A stretch of DNA of 38,809 bases from Ligilactobacillus salitolerans (GTDB lineage Bacteria > Bacillota > Bacilli > Lactobacillales > Lactobacillaceae): positions 1 through 38,809 of the forward strand of contig NZ_BFFP01000026.1 of assembly GCF_003864415.1 (NCBI RefSeq), given 5' to 3'. Under the pieces are notes generated by a model that saw only the letters and a list, made by a program, of their open reading frames with translations, was not told where the DNA came from and did no database searches. Positions 24,313 to 32,252 of this stretch are shown one piece after another; within the stretch, counting starts at the first letter, position 1, and every line of letters begins with the position of its first letter. Position numbers and translations under genes: made by a program.

Positions 24313-25203
24313 TTATTTATCTGCCGCAGTAAATTTACGGTACAAACGGTTTCCTAGATAGCGTGCAGACAGGTTAAAGATCAAAACTACAATAATCAAA
24401 ACAGCCGATGTACCAGCAGAAACCGCAGCTGCATCTGGCATGATTCCTTCTGAATTGATCTTCCAAATATGAACTGCCAAAGTTTCAGCTGGACGCGACC
24501 AGTTCAAAGGGCTCGCGGCGTCAAATGGATTCCAATTGGTAAAATCGATCGTTGAAGCACTCTGACCGGCGGTGTAAATCAAAGCAGCAGCTTCACCAAA
24601 TACACGCCCTGCGCCTAAGACGATCCCGGTAATGATCCCTGGCAATGCCTCGGGGATAATAACCTTCAAGACTGTTCTCCATTTGGAAAGACCTAAAGCA
24701 AGTCCAGCCTCGCGTTGCAGGTCAGAGACTGCATTCAGTGATTCTTCAATGTTTCGGGTCAGCAAAGGCAAATTAAAGAAAGTCAACGCAATCGCACCAG
24801 CAAGTATGGAAAAGCCCATCTTCAACTGGACAACAAAAAGCAGGAACCCAAAAAGGCCAACCACAACTGACGGCAGTGAACTCAAAATTTCAATTGCCAT
24901 CCGGATCACTTCGGTGAACCAATTTTTAGGTGCGTATTCGGCTAAAAAGATCCCTGCTCCCAGAGAAATCGGAAATGAGATCACTAAAGTCAAAATCAAC
25001 AGGTAAAACGAGTTAAAGAGTTGATAAACGATCCCGCCTCCGGCAATGAACTCTTGCGAGGGCTTGGTCAAAAAGCTCCAGGAAATATGCGGGACCCCCT
25101 GCAGCAAGATCCTTCCCAGCAGGAAGGCGAGGATCACAACTACGATTCCAGCGATCAATTTGATCGTTAATAAGGCTAGTTTATTCGCAGTTTTTGAATC
25201 CAT
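24313..25203 (-). CDS. pstA: Phosphate ABC transporter permease PstA
   Basis: 296-aa permease with about six membrane helices. It carries the MetI-type coupling loop: EAGLALGLSKWRTVLKVIIPEALPGI, and a preceding periplasmic loop. With PstC it forms the channel. ATG at 25203 overlaps the pstC stop codon (TAATG), so translation is probably coupled; AAGGGGG is the ribosome site. A nine-codon in-frame upstream extension lies inside pstC and is rejected. Confidence 0.93.
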   Translation of the reverse strand: MDSKTANKLALLTIKLIAGIVVVILAFLLGRILLQGVPHISWSFLTKPSQEFIAGGGIVYQLFNSFYLLILTLVISFPISLGAGIFLAEYAPKNWFTEVIRMAIEILSSLPSVVVGLFGFLLFVVQLKMGFSILAGAIALTFFNLPLLTRNIEESLNAVSDLQREAGLALGLSKWRTVLKVIIPEALPGIITGIVLGAGRVFGEAAALIYTAGQSASTIDFTNWNPFDAASPLNWSRPAETLAVHIWKINSEGIMPDAAAVSAGTSAVLIIVVLIFNLSARYLGNRLYRKFTAADK

Positions 25204-26120
25204 TAGAAACGCCCCCTTCTTCCGATCCATTTGATCAGTAAGTTAAAGATCAAAGACATCAGCAATAAGACTAGCGCTAAGGACCACAAGGCATTATTGC
25301 CCACGGTTCCCATGACAGTATTTCCGATCCCCATTGTTAACACACTGGTCAAGGTCGAAGAAGCCGAAAGCAGCCCTTTAGGCATCAAGGTAGCATTTCC
25401 GATAACCATTTGGACTGCCAAAGCCTCTCCAAAGGCACGTGCCATGCCAAAAACTACGGCGGTCAAGATCCCAGGCAATGCCGCGCGTAAAATAACCTTG
25501 TAGATCGTCTGCCACTCCGTTGCACCTAATGCTAACGAAGCAGATTTATAGTATGAAGGAACCGCACGTAAACTATCTTCAGTCATCGAAGTCACTGTCG
25601 GCAGGACCATCACAAACAAAACGAAAGACCCTGATAAGATCCCATAACCTGAACCGCCAAAATGAGTCCGAACGAACGGGACCACGACGCTTAATCCGAT
25701 AAAGCCGTATACGACTGAAGGGATCCCAACAAGCAGTTCGATCACGATCTGCAGTAAACGATGTCCCCTTTTACTAGCTATTTGCGTCATGTAAAGAGCA
25801 GTTCCGATCGCAAAGGGAGTCGCAAATAAAACTGCCAACAAGGTGACCCCAAACGAACCGAGGATCATTGGCAGGGCACCAACCAAGGGGCGCCCGTCTT
25901 TACCGACTGCTGTGGGAGACCAGTCCGTGGTCAGAAAAAAGTCCTTTAAACTTGCGTGATTTTGCGTAAAAGTCGCGATCCCTTTAGATGCAACAAAAGC
26001 AAAAATTGAAATCACTACCGCAACGATCAATATGATCGCCGAGTAACTTAAAATCTTGCCTGTGACTTCCTGTCTAGTTTCTTTAGATTTACTTTGAATC
26101 TTCTCCTTGATCGAATCCAT
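25203..26120 (-). CDS. pstC: Phosphate ABC transporter permease PstC
   Basis: 305-aa permease with six predicted helices, beginning after a charged N-terminal segment (MDSIKEKIQSKSKETRQEV). The coupling loop SASLALGATEWQTIYKVILRAALPGI is present. I chose ATG at 26120 because GAGGTGG lies 6 bases upstream; a GTG three codons earlier has no site. It starts 52 bases after pstS and shares a base with the pstA start. Confidence 0.93.
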   Translation of the reverse strand: MDSIKEKIQSKSKETRQEVTGKILSYSAIILIVAVVISIFAFVASKGIATFTQNHASLKDFFLTTDWSPTAVGKDGRPLVGALPMILGSFGVTLLAVLFATPFAIGTALYMTQIASKRGHRLLQIVIELLVGIPSVVYGFIGLSVVVPFVRTHFGGSGYGILSGSFVLFVMVLPTVTSMTEDSLRAVPSYYKSASLALGATEWQTIYKVILRAALPGILTAVVFGMARAFGEALAVQMVIGNATLMPKGLLSASSTLTSVLTMGIGNTVMGTVGNNALWSLALVLLLMSLIFNLLIKWIGRRGRF

Positions 26121-26172
26121 ATTCTCCACCTCTCAATTAAAACCAAATGTCCAGCTCAGCTTAAGAGAAGAT

Positions 26173-27039
26173 TTACTCAACTGGTGTAACCTTGCCATGC
26201 TGGTCTTTTTCAACCTTCATTGACCGCAAAGAAATATAGTGCAGTCTCGTTAAAAGCTTTTCCTGAATTTTATCTGATTTGAGCAGATAATTAATAAATG
26301 CTTTGGTTTCTTTGGAAGGACTCTTACCAGTATACATATGTTCATATCCCCAGAGTTTCCAGGCATTCGTCGTCACATTTTTGGTAGTTGGAGCGATCCC
26401 ATCGATCTTTAACGCAGTAAAAGTGTCTTTTAAATATGGGAAAGAAACATAAGAGATAGCCCCTGGTGTATCAGCGACCATATGCTGAACCGAACCATTC
26501 GAATCTTGTTCTTGCGCCTTCATTTTTTTCTGACCGCCAAGAACTTCACTGTCAAAGATCGAACGAGTGCCGCTCCCTTGTGCCCGATCGATCACAACGA
26601 TCTCAATATTCTGACCGCCCAGCTGTTTCCAGTTCGTATAATGTCCAGTGTATATTCCTCGCAACTGGGCCATCGTGATATTCTTAACGCCCACATCTTT
26701 GTTAACGATCGGTGCAACTCCGATCACAGCGAGCTTGTGGTCATGCAGCTTAGAAGCAGCAATTCCTTTTTGATTAGCCGCAAAAATATCGGAATTGCCA
26801 ATGTCCACCGCACCGCTCTGAACCTGGCTCAATCCAGTTCCAGAACCACCGCCTTGGACAGTTATTTTTTGTTCAGGTACAGAGCGTTGGTATTCATGAG
26901 CCCCCATTTCAACAATAGGCTGCATCGCACTTGAACCAACGACTTGGATCGTCTTCTTTGCAGAAGAATCTTGTTTTGCACACCCAGCCAGAGCTAAGCC
27001 GAGGACTAACAAGGTAGTGATTATTTGCTTTTTTTTCAT
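26173..27039 (-). CDS. pstS: Phosphate-binding lipoprotein PstS
   Basis: 288-aa substrate-binding lipoprotein. A signal peptide (MKKKQIITTLLVLGLALAGC) ends in the lipobox LALAGC with Cys20 as the lipidated residue. Phosphate-contact segments are typical: VVGSSAMQPIVEMG, GGGSGTGLSQVQSG (with the SGT loop) and RAQGSGTRSIF. It captures phosphate outside the cell for PstCA. ATG at 27039 has GAAAGGAT upstream. First gene of the six-gene pst operon; Pho-box-like repeats lie ahead. Confidence 0.95.
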   Translation of the reverse strand: MKKKQIITTLLVLGLALAGCAKQDSSAKKTIQVVGSSAMQPIVEMGAHEYQRSVPEQKITVQGGGSGTGLSQVQSGAVDIGNSDIFAANQKGIAASKLHDHKLAVIGVAPIVNKDVGVKNITMAQLRGIYTGHYTNWKQLGGQNIEIVVIDRAQGSGTRSIFDSEVLGGQKKMKAQEQDSNGSVQHMVADTPGAISYVSFPYLKDTFTALKIDGIAPTTKNVTTNAWKLWGYEHMYTGKSPSKETKAFINYLLKSDKIQEKLLTRLHYISLRSMKVEKDQHGKVTPVE

Positions 27040-27062
27040 AATTACTCTATCCTTTCATAATT

Positions 27063-27116
27063 ATTCTAAAGATTCTTTGTAAAAAAAAGCTCTTCTTTGT
27101 GTAAAGAACACGTAAA
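27063..27116 (-). promoter_or_regulatory. pst promoter with Pho-box-like repeats
   Basis: On the minus strand TTTACG (27111-27116), TTTACA (27100-27105) and TTTACA (27078-27083) fall on an exact 11-base period (the copy at 27089-27094 is degenerate), upstream of a TAGAAT -10 (27063-27068). TT(T/A/C)ACA every 11 bases is the PhoP recognition pattern of Firmicutes, so phosphate-starvation induction is expected. Confidence 0.65.
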
Positions 27117-27220
27117 TTTTTTTACAAAAGGATATTTTGCAGTTTCATTCAAGTATTAAGCTGCATGTTTTTTGTTTTATGAATAAGTACAGCATAATTT
27201 AATTTTAATAAAATGTGTAC

Positions 27221-27261
27221 AAAAAAAGATCAACTTTTTCTTAACTTAAAAAAGTTGATCC
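27221..27261 (-). terminator. tRNA-Asn terminator
   Basis: On the minus strand GATCAACTTTTTT pairs with AAAAAGTTGATC around a short loop, followed by seven T. It lies about 20 bases past the tRNA 3' end and insulates the pst promoter. Confidence 0.85.
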
Positions 27262-27281
27262 TTTTACATGATATTTTCTAA

Positions 27282-27353
27282 CTGCTCAGGCTGGGTTCGA
27301 ACCAGCGACCTCTTGATTAACAGTCAATTATTCTACCACTGAACTACTGAGCA
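27282..27353 (-). tRNA. tRNA-Asn (GTT)
   Basis: A 72-nt cloverleaf: acceptor TGCTCAG/CTGAGCA with discriminator G, D-arm GTTC/GAAT, anticodon loop CTGTTAA (anticodon GTT), T-arm GCTGG-TTCGAAC-CCAGC. The anticodon stem ATTGA/TCAAG has one A-G mismatch at its top. The 3' CCA is not encoded. It has its own promoter and terminator and is a lone tRNA here. Confidence 0.92.
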
Positions 27354-27415
27354 ATATGTTTAGTGCTAAAAAGTTACTACAAAAATCTAACTTAAGTATT
27401 AACTTAACATATATA

Positions 27416-27444
27416 GTTATACCATAACATTCTCAGCGTGTAAA
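27416..27444 (-). promoter_or_regulatory. tRNA-Asn promoter
   Basis: Minus strand TTTACA, 17-base spacer, TATAAC preceded by TG (extended -10), about 63 bases ahead of the tRNA. Confidence 0.65.
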
Positions 27445-27487
27445 CAATATATTTTAATAAAACTCATGTTTTTTTAATGCATTCGAC

Positions 27488-27793
27488 CTAAGCGACATGA
27501 TTTTCACGCAAAATGGACTGAACAACTTGTTCCATTTCAGGCGTTCTAGTCCATTCTTCAAAATGATCCATGTCCTCATTGGGCATTGTAAAATTTTGAT
27601 TGATGTACTCTTCATATTTAACGACACTTGATGAACGGGGAATATTCAGCTGCACTATTCTAACGCTCTGAATGAATTTCCTGACTGCAGCCAACTCTGC
27701 CCGCCCATTCTGAACCATATTGGAGATTTCATAGTACTGCGACCCATCGTTTCTAGTGATCTCTTCTATTAGCGTTAAAGTTTCATTACTCAC
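27488..27793 (-). CDS. Hypothetical protein, 101 aa
   Basis: I do not recognise this protein. From the GTG at 27793 (MSNETLTLIEEITRNDG) it is soluble, acidic toward the C-terminus (PNEDMDHFEEWTRTPEMEQ) and mostly helical by composition, with no membrane segment, signal or Cys. The start is chosen because GGAAGG lies 9 bases upstream; a TTG at 27835 would add 14 residues without a good site. A perfect -10 promoter lies upstream. It sits between the tRNA-Asn and the candidate small RNA, with no terminator seen after its stop, so its transcript may run into the tRNA. Confidence 0.65.
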   Translation of the reverse strand: MSNETLTLIEEITRNDGSQYYEISNMVQNGRAELAAVRKFIQSVRIVQLNIPRSSSVVKYEEYINQNFTMPNEDMDHFEEWTRTPEMEQVVQSILRENHVA

Positions 27794-27869
27794 TACTAGC
27801 ACCCTTCCCGACTGATCGGCTAACACAACATTCAACTATCCGATCTCAGCAAAATTTATTCTGTACATA

Positions 27870-27901
27870 AATTATATCCAGTATTGACGTTTAGGTCAAA
27901 A
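27870..27901 (-). promoter_or_regulatory. Promoter of the 101-aa gene
   Basis: Minus strand TTGACC, 17-base spacer, perfect TATAAT. The -35 begins inside the T run of the upstream terminator, so this promoter restarts transcription immediately after the small-RNA unit. Confidence 0.7.
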
Positions 27902-27927
27902 AACCGCCGACAGTGATCTGTCGGCGG
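27898..27927 (-). terminator. Terminator of the small-RNA unit
   Basis: Minus strand CCGCCGACAG, loop ATCA, CTGTCGGCGG, followed by six T: a perfect 10-bp GC-rich stem. Confidence 0.95.
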
Positions 27928-27980
27928 CGGCATAAGAGAGAAAGAGAATTGATTAGAAGGTAAATTACTAAATACCTTAC
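27898..27980 (-). ncRNA. Candidate small RNA, about 83 nt
   Basis: A compact unit with a consensus promoter (TTGACA, 17 bases, TATACT at 27987-28015) and a strong intrinsic terminator (10-bp GC stem, loop ATCA, six T) only about 80 bases later. The predicted RNA begins with a small AAGGTA/TACCTT hairpin, continues with a pyrimidine-rich unpaired stretch (27928-27955, CTCTTTCTCTCTT core), and ends in the terminator stem. No frame with a ribosome site is present. Such layout fits a trans-acting sRNA pairing with purine-rich ribosome sites; a short untranslated leader is the alternative, but a separate promoter follows for the next gene. Confidence 0.5.
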
Positions 27981-27986
27981 ACATAA

Positions 27987-28015
27987 AGTATAACGTATTC
28001 TGAAAGCGGTGTCAA
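27987..28015 (-). promoter_or_regulatory. Consensus promoter of the small-RNA unit
   Basis: Minus strand TTGACA (perfect -35), 17-base spacer, TATACT. One of the best sigma-A promoters in the window; predicted start near 27980. Confidence 0.8.
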
Positions 28016-28146
28016 TAAAAAGTAAAAATATATTTTGATATATCTTTTCTTGCGAAAGGCAATCCCTTTATTTGCACCGCGGCAAGAAAAACATAGTTGA
28101 ATTTCTGGCAAAAGAGAAACTAAGCTCAAATCTTTTCCCTTTTTCT

Positions 28147-28176
28147 TTGAATTTTTTGTCCCACCTATAATATAAT
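28147..28176 (+). promoter_or_regulatory. Promoter of the 82-aa membrane protein gene
   Basis: TTGAAT, 18-base spacer, perfect TATAAT, 49 bases ahead of the ATG. The stretch 28016-28146 carries nothing else that I recognise. Confidence 0.7.
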
Positions 28177-28224
28177 GAACTTGTAGTTTTAACGAAGAAA
28201 TAAGCTGTCTAAGGAGGAAACTTC

Positions 28225-28473
28225 ATGATCAACAAAAAACAACTGCGAGTTAGCCGTAAATTAGCATTAGTTTTTTTAATCGTGCAACTCTTGCTAAAAA
28301 TACTCCATTTTTCCTCTTTCACAGCAACTGCTTCAACCTTCTTTGCAATTTTTCACGGATGGCTGATCTTATTGTTGCTAGCAGGGATCTTCTTTTATTA
28401 CATACTTTTAACCAGCATTGTTTATCTGGGGCTGCGGATCCTAAATTACAGTTTTAACTCCTTCTACCGTTAA
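28225..28473 (+). CDS. Small membrane protein, 82 aa, unknown function
   Basis: 82-aa protein with two hydrophobic helices: about residues 12-32 (RKLALVFLIVQLLLKILHF) and 42-72 (IFHGWLILLLLAGIFFYY). The N-terminus is basic (MINKKQLRVSRK). I recognise no family. ATG at 28225 has a full AAGGAGG site and a consensus promoter upstream, so it is probably expressed. Monocistronic, ending at the perfect 17-bp bidirectional terminator shared with glmM. Confidence 0.7.
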   Translation: MINKKQLRVSRKLALVFLIVQLLLKILHFSSFTATASTFFAIFHGWLILLLLAGIFFYYILLTSIVYLGLRILNYSFNSFYR

Positions 28474-28520
28474 GATCCGCTATTCACAAATACCTGGCAA
28501 TTTTCGTTTGCCGGTAACGC

Positions 28521-28568
28521 AAACAGGCTTTGAATGACTTAAATCATTCAAAGCCTGTTTTAGTTTTT
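28521..28568. terminator. Bidirectional terminator between the small membrane gene and glmM
   Basis: A perfect 17-bp inverted repeat (28521-28537 with 28544-28560; core CAGGCTTTGAATGA), with T-rich flanks on the right and matching A-rich sequence on the left. Confidence 0.9.
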
Positions 28569-28609
28569 AACAGATTTTTCAGAGAGTTGCATTTTTTAGC
28601 GCACGATCA

Positions 28610-29971
28610 CTACTGTTCTTCAACGCCGACTTCTGCTTTGACAACATCAACAATTTCCATCACGTAGTCATGAACCAATGTTTCCGTAGCAGCTTCAGCC
28701 ATCACACGCAAAAGATTCTCTGTCCCGCTTGGACGGACCAAGACGCGCCCTTCGCCAGCCATTTTGCCTTCAACTTCTTCGATCTTAGCCAAGATTTTTT
28801 CGTTATTCAATGCCTTTTGCTTATCTTGGACCCGAACGTTGACTAATTCTTGCGGATAAGTGGCTACTTCAGCAGCCAATTCTGAAAGCCTTTTACCAGT
28901 CTGTTTCATAACGTTCAAGAGCTGCAAAGCAGTCAGCATCCCGTCACCGGTCGTGTTGAAGTCCAAAAAGACAACGTGGCCTGACTGTTCACCGCCAACG
29001 TTATATCCATTCTTTAACATTTCTTCAACGACGTAGCGGTCACCAACTTGAGTTTTGACCGAAACCAAACCGTTCTTTTCCATTGCCTTGTATAAGCCAA
29101 GATTGCTCATAACAGTTGTTACAATGGTATTCTTCTTTAACCGGCCGCGTTGATCCATATATTTGCCGCAAATATACATGATCTTATCACCATCGACGAT
29201 CGCACCAGTTTCATCAACTGCAATACAACGGTCGCCATCACCGTCAAATGCCACCCCGACCTGAGCGCCCTGTTCGACAACAAACTTGCTCAAAGCTTCA
29301 GGGTGAGTCGAGCCGACACCATCGTTGATATTGAGACCATCAGGGTTAGTCGCCATCGTTTCAAAGTCTGCCCCTAAGTCAGCAAAAAGATTCGAAACGA
29401 TCGCACTCGTAGCCCCGTTAGCACTATCAATTGCAACATGAAGTCCTTCCAAGTCATCAGGGATCGTCTGCTCTAGGAACTGGACATACTTTAAGGCACC
29501 TTCATGGTACTCGCTGATCATCCCTAGACCTGCAGCAGCTGGACGCGGCAAGTCATCAGTTTCTTGCTCTAAGAGAGCTTCAATTTCTTCTTCCTTGGCG
29601 TCAGAAAGCTTATAGCCGTCTCCGCCAAAGAACTTGATCCCATTATCTTGAACCGGGTTATGGGAAGCAGAAATCATGACACCAGCATCAGCATCTTGCA
29701 AACGAACCAGGTAAGCAACCCCTGGAGTTGTGATCACCCCTAGTGGGAAAACTTCAATGCCGACCGACAAAAGTCCGGCGATCAAAGCCTCCTGTAACAT
29801 CTCACCAGAGATCCGGGTATCACGAGCTACTAAAACACGGGCAGGCTCATCCGGGTTCTTTTTATGCTTGGTTAATACATAGCCCCCACAACGGCCTAAT
29901 TTAAAGGCCAATTCAGGACTCAACGTTTCATTTGCGATACCCCTAACCCCGTCTGTACCAAAATATTTCAT
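28610..29971 (-). CDS. glmM: Phosphoglucosamine mutase
   Basis: 453-aa enzyme converting glucosamine-6-phosphate to glucosamine-1-phosphate on the way to UDP-GlcNAc. Motifs: opening [11 protein letters not shown], phosphoserine loop MISASHNP (catalytic Ser near 103), Mg-binding DGDGDR, sugar-binding GGEQSGH and phosphate-binding [12 protein letters not shown]. Two adjacent ATG codons exist; the second (29971) gives the standard N-terminus and 8-base spacing from AAGGAG. Third gene of cdaA-cdaR-glmM; in related bacteria GlmM binds and inhibits CdaA. Confidence 0.96.
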   Translation of the reverse strand: MKYFGTDGVRGIANETLSPELAFKLGRCGGYVLTKHKKNPDEPARVLVARDTRISGEMLQEALIAGLLSVGIEVFPLGVITTPGVAYLVRLQDADAGVMISASHNPVQDNGIKFFGGDGYKLSDAKEEEIEALLEQETDDLPRPAAAGLGMISEYHEGALKYVQFLEQTIPDDLEGLHVAIDSANGATSAIVSNLFADLGADFETMATNPDGLNINDGVGSTHPEALSKFVVEQGAQVGVAFDGDGDRCIAVDETGAIVDGDKIMYICGKYMDQRGRLKKNTIVTTVMSNLGLYKAMEKNGLVSVKTQVGDRYVVEEMLKNGYNVGGEQSGHVVFLDFNTTGDGMLTALQLLNVMKQTGKRLSELAAEVATYPQELVNVRVQDKQKALNNEKILAKIEEVEGKMAGEGRVLVRPSGTENLLRVMAEAATETLVHDYVMEIVDVVKAEVGVEEQ

Positions 29972-30024
29972 CATTATTGCTCCTTAATTGAATTGTTTAA
30001 ATTTTGCAGTTCAAAACCTGCTAG

Positions 30025-31215
30025 CTAGCTAGCTTCATCACTAGCTGAACTAGCACTGCTGGAAGAACTGGAAGATGATGATTGAGAACTTGTGGTCGTC
30101 TGGCTCCCTTTTCCAGAACTGCCCGAATCATTATCATCATCAGAATCACTTGCAGCAGGCTGTGAAGAGGTTGAACCCGCAGCGGAACTGTTATTCTCTG
30201 TCGAAGAAGATGAACTGCTTGCGCCAGAAGAACTGCTGCTTGAGCTTTGATCTGTCACCTTAATACTAACTTGAACCGAAGCAGGCGACACCTTGGTGAC
30301 CCCTGAACGATTCGAGGCTAGAGAAATTGTCCGCTGCTGATCATCACTGACTCCTGCCAATGAAACCGGAACTTCCAACTCGTCGATTTTTTTTAAGGCA
30401 TCTTTGGTCCCTGTCAACGTAGCATACTTGGTCTTTGATGATAAACTGTACTTCTTGCCATCAACACCTGAACCATCAGCAACCAATTTCAGCGGAACTT
30501 TCTTATCTGAAGATGCTAGGTAAATCGGAATATTGACCCTGGCCGTTTCAGGCGAGATCGTCACATCTAACTGCTTGCCAGAAGAACTGATCGCCCGAAG
30601 CATAACATTCTTAGTCGTTGATTTTTTTGCATCCTTGTCCAGGTCCACATCAGCTACAACGCTGTCGATCTTCTTGATATCTTTTTTGGCACCGACTACT
30701 TTAACCGTCTGCCGACTGGACGTTGCAGCACCAGCGGCATAGCCATCAGCGATCTTAGCAGAATCATAACGAACTTGAACCGGCAAAGTAGCTTCAGCAC
30801 GTTTACTGATCTTGACCTTGATCGAACTGGGAGAAACTCGCGAGGAAAGTTCAGAACTCAACCCGCTTGTTTTCAGTTGGACTGTATGTGTCCCGGTCTT
30901 TAAACCGCTCAAGTCAGCATTGACTTGAAAATTGCCCGTATTTTCTGCAGACTTCACCAGACCGCTCGGGCCGATCAAGGTCACCTTGACTGTCTGCGGA
31001 GCTCCAGAAACATAATACTTGTCGCTATCGTAATTTAGGTTGGGGCTTTTTTTAACAGTCGCGCGTGTGTTTTTCATCAGCGAAATGCTTGTGCCTGACT
31101 GATTATTTCCGCCTGAAAGCTGCTCCGAATTAACATAGACGAACAGGAAGACAGTAAACAATAAGGAAATAAGGCTATAGGCGATTTTCGAATTAAAAAC
31201 TTGAGCTAGTTTCAA
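30025..31215 (-). CDS. cdaR: CdaA regulatory protein CdaR (YbbR domains)
   Basis: 396-aa membrane-anchored extracytoplasmic protein. One N-terminal helix (about 11-30, AYSLISLLFTVFLFVYV) is followed by YbbR domains up to about residue 325 (repeated patterns such as VKVTLIGPSGLV and VKVVGAKKDI). The last ~70 residues are an extreme Ser-rich low-complexity tail (residues after 327), probably a wall-spanning or disordered linker. CdaR modulates the diadenylate cyclase CdaA. Its ATG overlaps the cdaA stop codon by 4 bases; glmM starts 53 bases after its end. Confidence 0.92.
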   Translation of the reverse strand: MKLAQVFNSKIAYSLISLLFTVFLFVYVNSEQLSGGNNQSGTSISLMKNTRATVKKSPNLNYDSDKYYVSGAPQTVKVTLIGPSGLVKSAENTGNFQVNADLSGLKTGTHTVQLKTSGLSSELSSRVSPSSIKVKISKRAEATLPVQVRYDSAKIADGYAAGAATSSRQTVKVVGAKKDIKKIDSVVADVDLDKDAKKSTTKNVMLRAISSSGKQLDVTISPETARVNIPIYLASSDKKVPLKLVADGSGVDGKKYSLSSKTKYATLTGTKDALKKIDELEVPVSLAGVSDDQQRTISLASNRSGVTKVSPASVQVSIKVTDQSSSSSSSGASSSSSSTENNSSAAGSTSSQPAASDSDDDNDSGSSGKGSQTTTSSQSSSSSSSSSASSASDEAS

Positions 31216-32054
31216 TGTTTAGCTCCCCCCTTGAACAAACCTTCAAAGAATTGGGTGATGGGGTTACTCTTCTTGTTATCGTCTGATGGGATCAGCTCGT
31301 TTTTCAAGAATTTCAAATAATCTTCTCGTGACAAGTCCCGGATCAGTTCACTGTTCTTAGTAAAAGTTACGCCGCCGGTTTCTTCTGAAACTACGACCGT
31401 TAAAGCATCAGTTACTTCACTGATCCCTACTGCCGCTCTGTGTCTAGTCCCTAGTTCTTTAGGGATCAGGTTAGACTCGGACAAAGGCAGATATGCAGCA
31501 GCAACAGCAATTTTATTATCTCTGATAATCACAGCACCGTCATGTAAAGGTGTGTTGGGAATAAAAATGTTGATCAGCAGTTCCCCTGTCACCTCGGCGT
31601 TAAGATCGATCCCAGTTTCAATGTAATCTTCTAAACCAGTATTCATCTGGATCGAGATCAACGCTCCGATCCGGCGCTTAGACATGTATTGAATTGCCTT
31701 ATCTAAGGCTTCTACTAATTTGATCTCAGCTTCATTTTCTCGTCGATTTGCAGCAAAGAATGGGTTCCTTCCCAAATGCTCCAAGCCGCGCCGGATCTCA
31801 GGCTGGAAAATCACAATGATCCCGATCACGCCCCAGTTGATGATCTGGTCCATGATCCAAGAAACAAGATGCAGCCCCAGCCAAGCACTAAGCACTTTGA
31901 TCAAGATAATGATCACAACGCCCTTAAAGAGCTGCACTGCCTTCGTGCCGCGAATCAACATCAATAACTTATAGATGACGTACCAGACCACTAAAATATC
32001 CAAGAGGTCAGTTAAATTACGCCAGGTAATGATATTACTCCAGTCAAAGGACAC
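31212..32054 (-). CDS. cdaA: Diadenylate cyclase CdaA
   Basis: 280-aa membrane enzyme making cyclic di-AMP from two ATP; the messenger controls potassium and osmolyte balance. Three N-terminal helices (about 17-34, 40-60, 64-84) precede the DAC domain, with DGA at 172-174 (LHDGAVII) and RHR at 204-206 (GTRHRAAVG), the two catalytic motifs. Start is GTG at 32054 with AAAGGAGG 10 bases upstream. First gene of the cdaA-cdaR-glmM operon. A likely receptor, cbpB, lies at 7806-8291. Confidence 0.96.
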   Translation of the reverse strand: MSFDWSNIITWRNLTDLLDILVVWYVIYKLLMLIRGTKAVQLFKGVVIIILIKVLSAWLGLHLVSWIMDQIINWGVIGIIVIFQPEIRRGLEHLGRNPFFAANRRENEAEIKLVEALDKAIQYMSKRRIGALISIQMNTGLEDYIETGIDLNAEVTGELLINIFIPNTPLHDGAVIIRDNKIAVAAAYLPLSESNLIPKELGTRHRAAVGISEVTDALTVVVSEETGGVTFTKNSELIRDLSREDYLKFLKNELIPSDDNKKSNPITQFFEGLFKGGAKH

Positions 32055-32091
32055 CTGAAAATTACCTCCTTTGAAAAAAATTTACTTTTTC

Positions 32092-32097
32092 ATTATA
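32092..32097 (-). promoter_or_regulatory. -10 box of the cdaA operon
   Basis: Perfect TATAAT on the minus strand, 38 bases ahead of the GTG start; the -35 is weak (TTCGAT at 18 bases). Bases 32098-32230 hold no other feature I recognise. Confidence 0.55.
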
Positions 32098-32252
32098 GCA
32101 CAGCGCCCCAGTCGTATCGAATAAAACATTGAGTCGCTCTAGGCGGAGTTTCTTAAATTCATCTAAAAAATGTTTGCAATTAGCTTTCTTCCTATTTTTA
32201 ACTGTTAGAATGGAGAATAAATGAGGGATTTTTGAGAAATTGGGTGAAATTT

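Noticed and set aside
30025-30300. Tandem DNA repeat in cdaR
   Set aside because: The protein tail is serine-rich, but the codons are mixed and no exact DNA period stands out.
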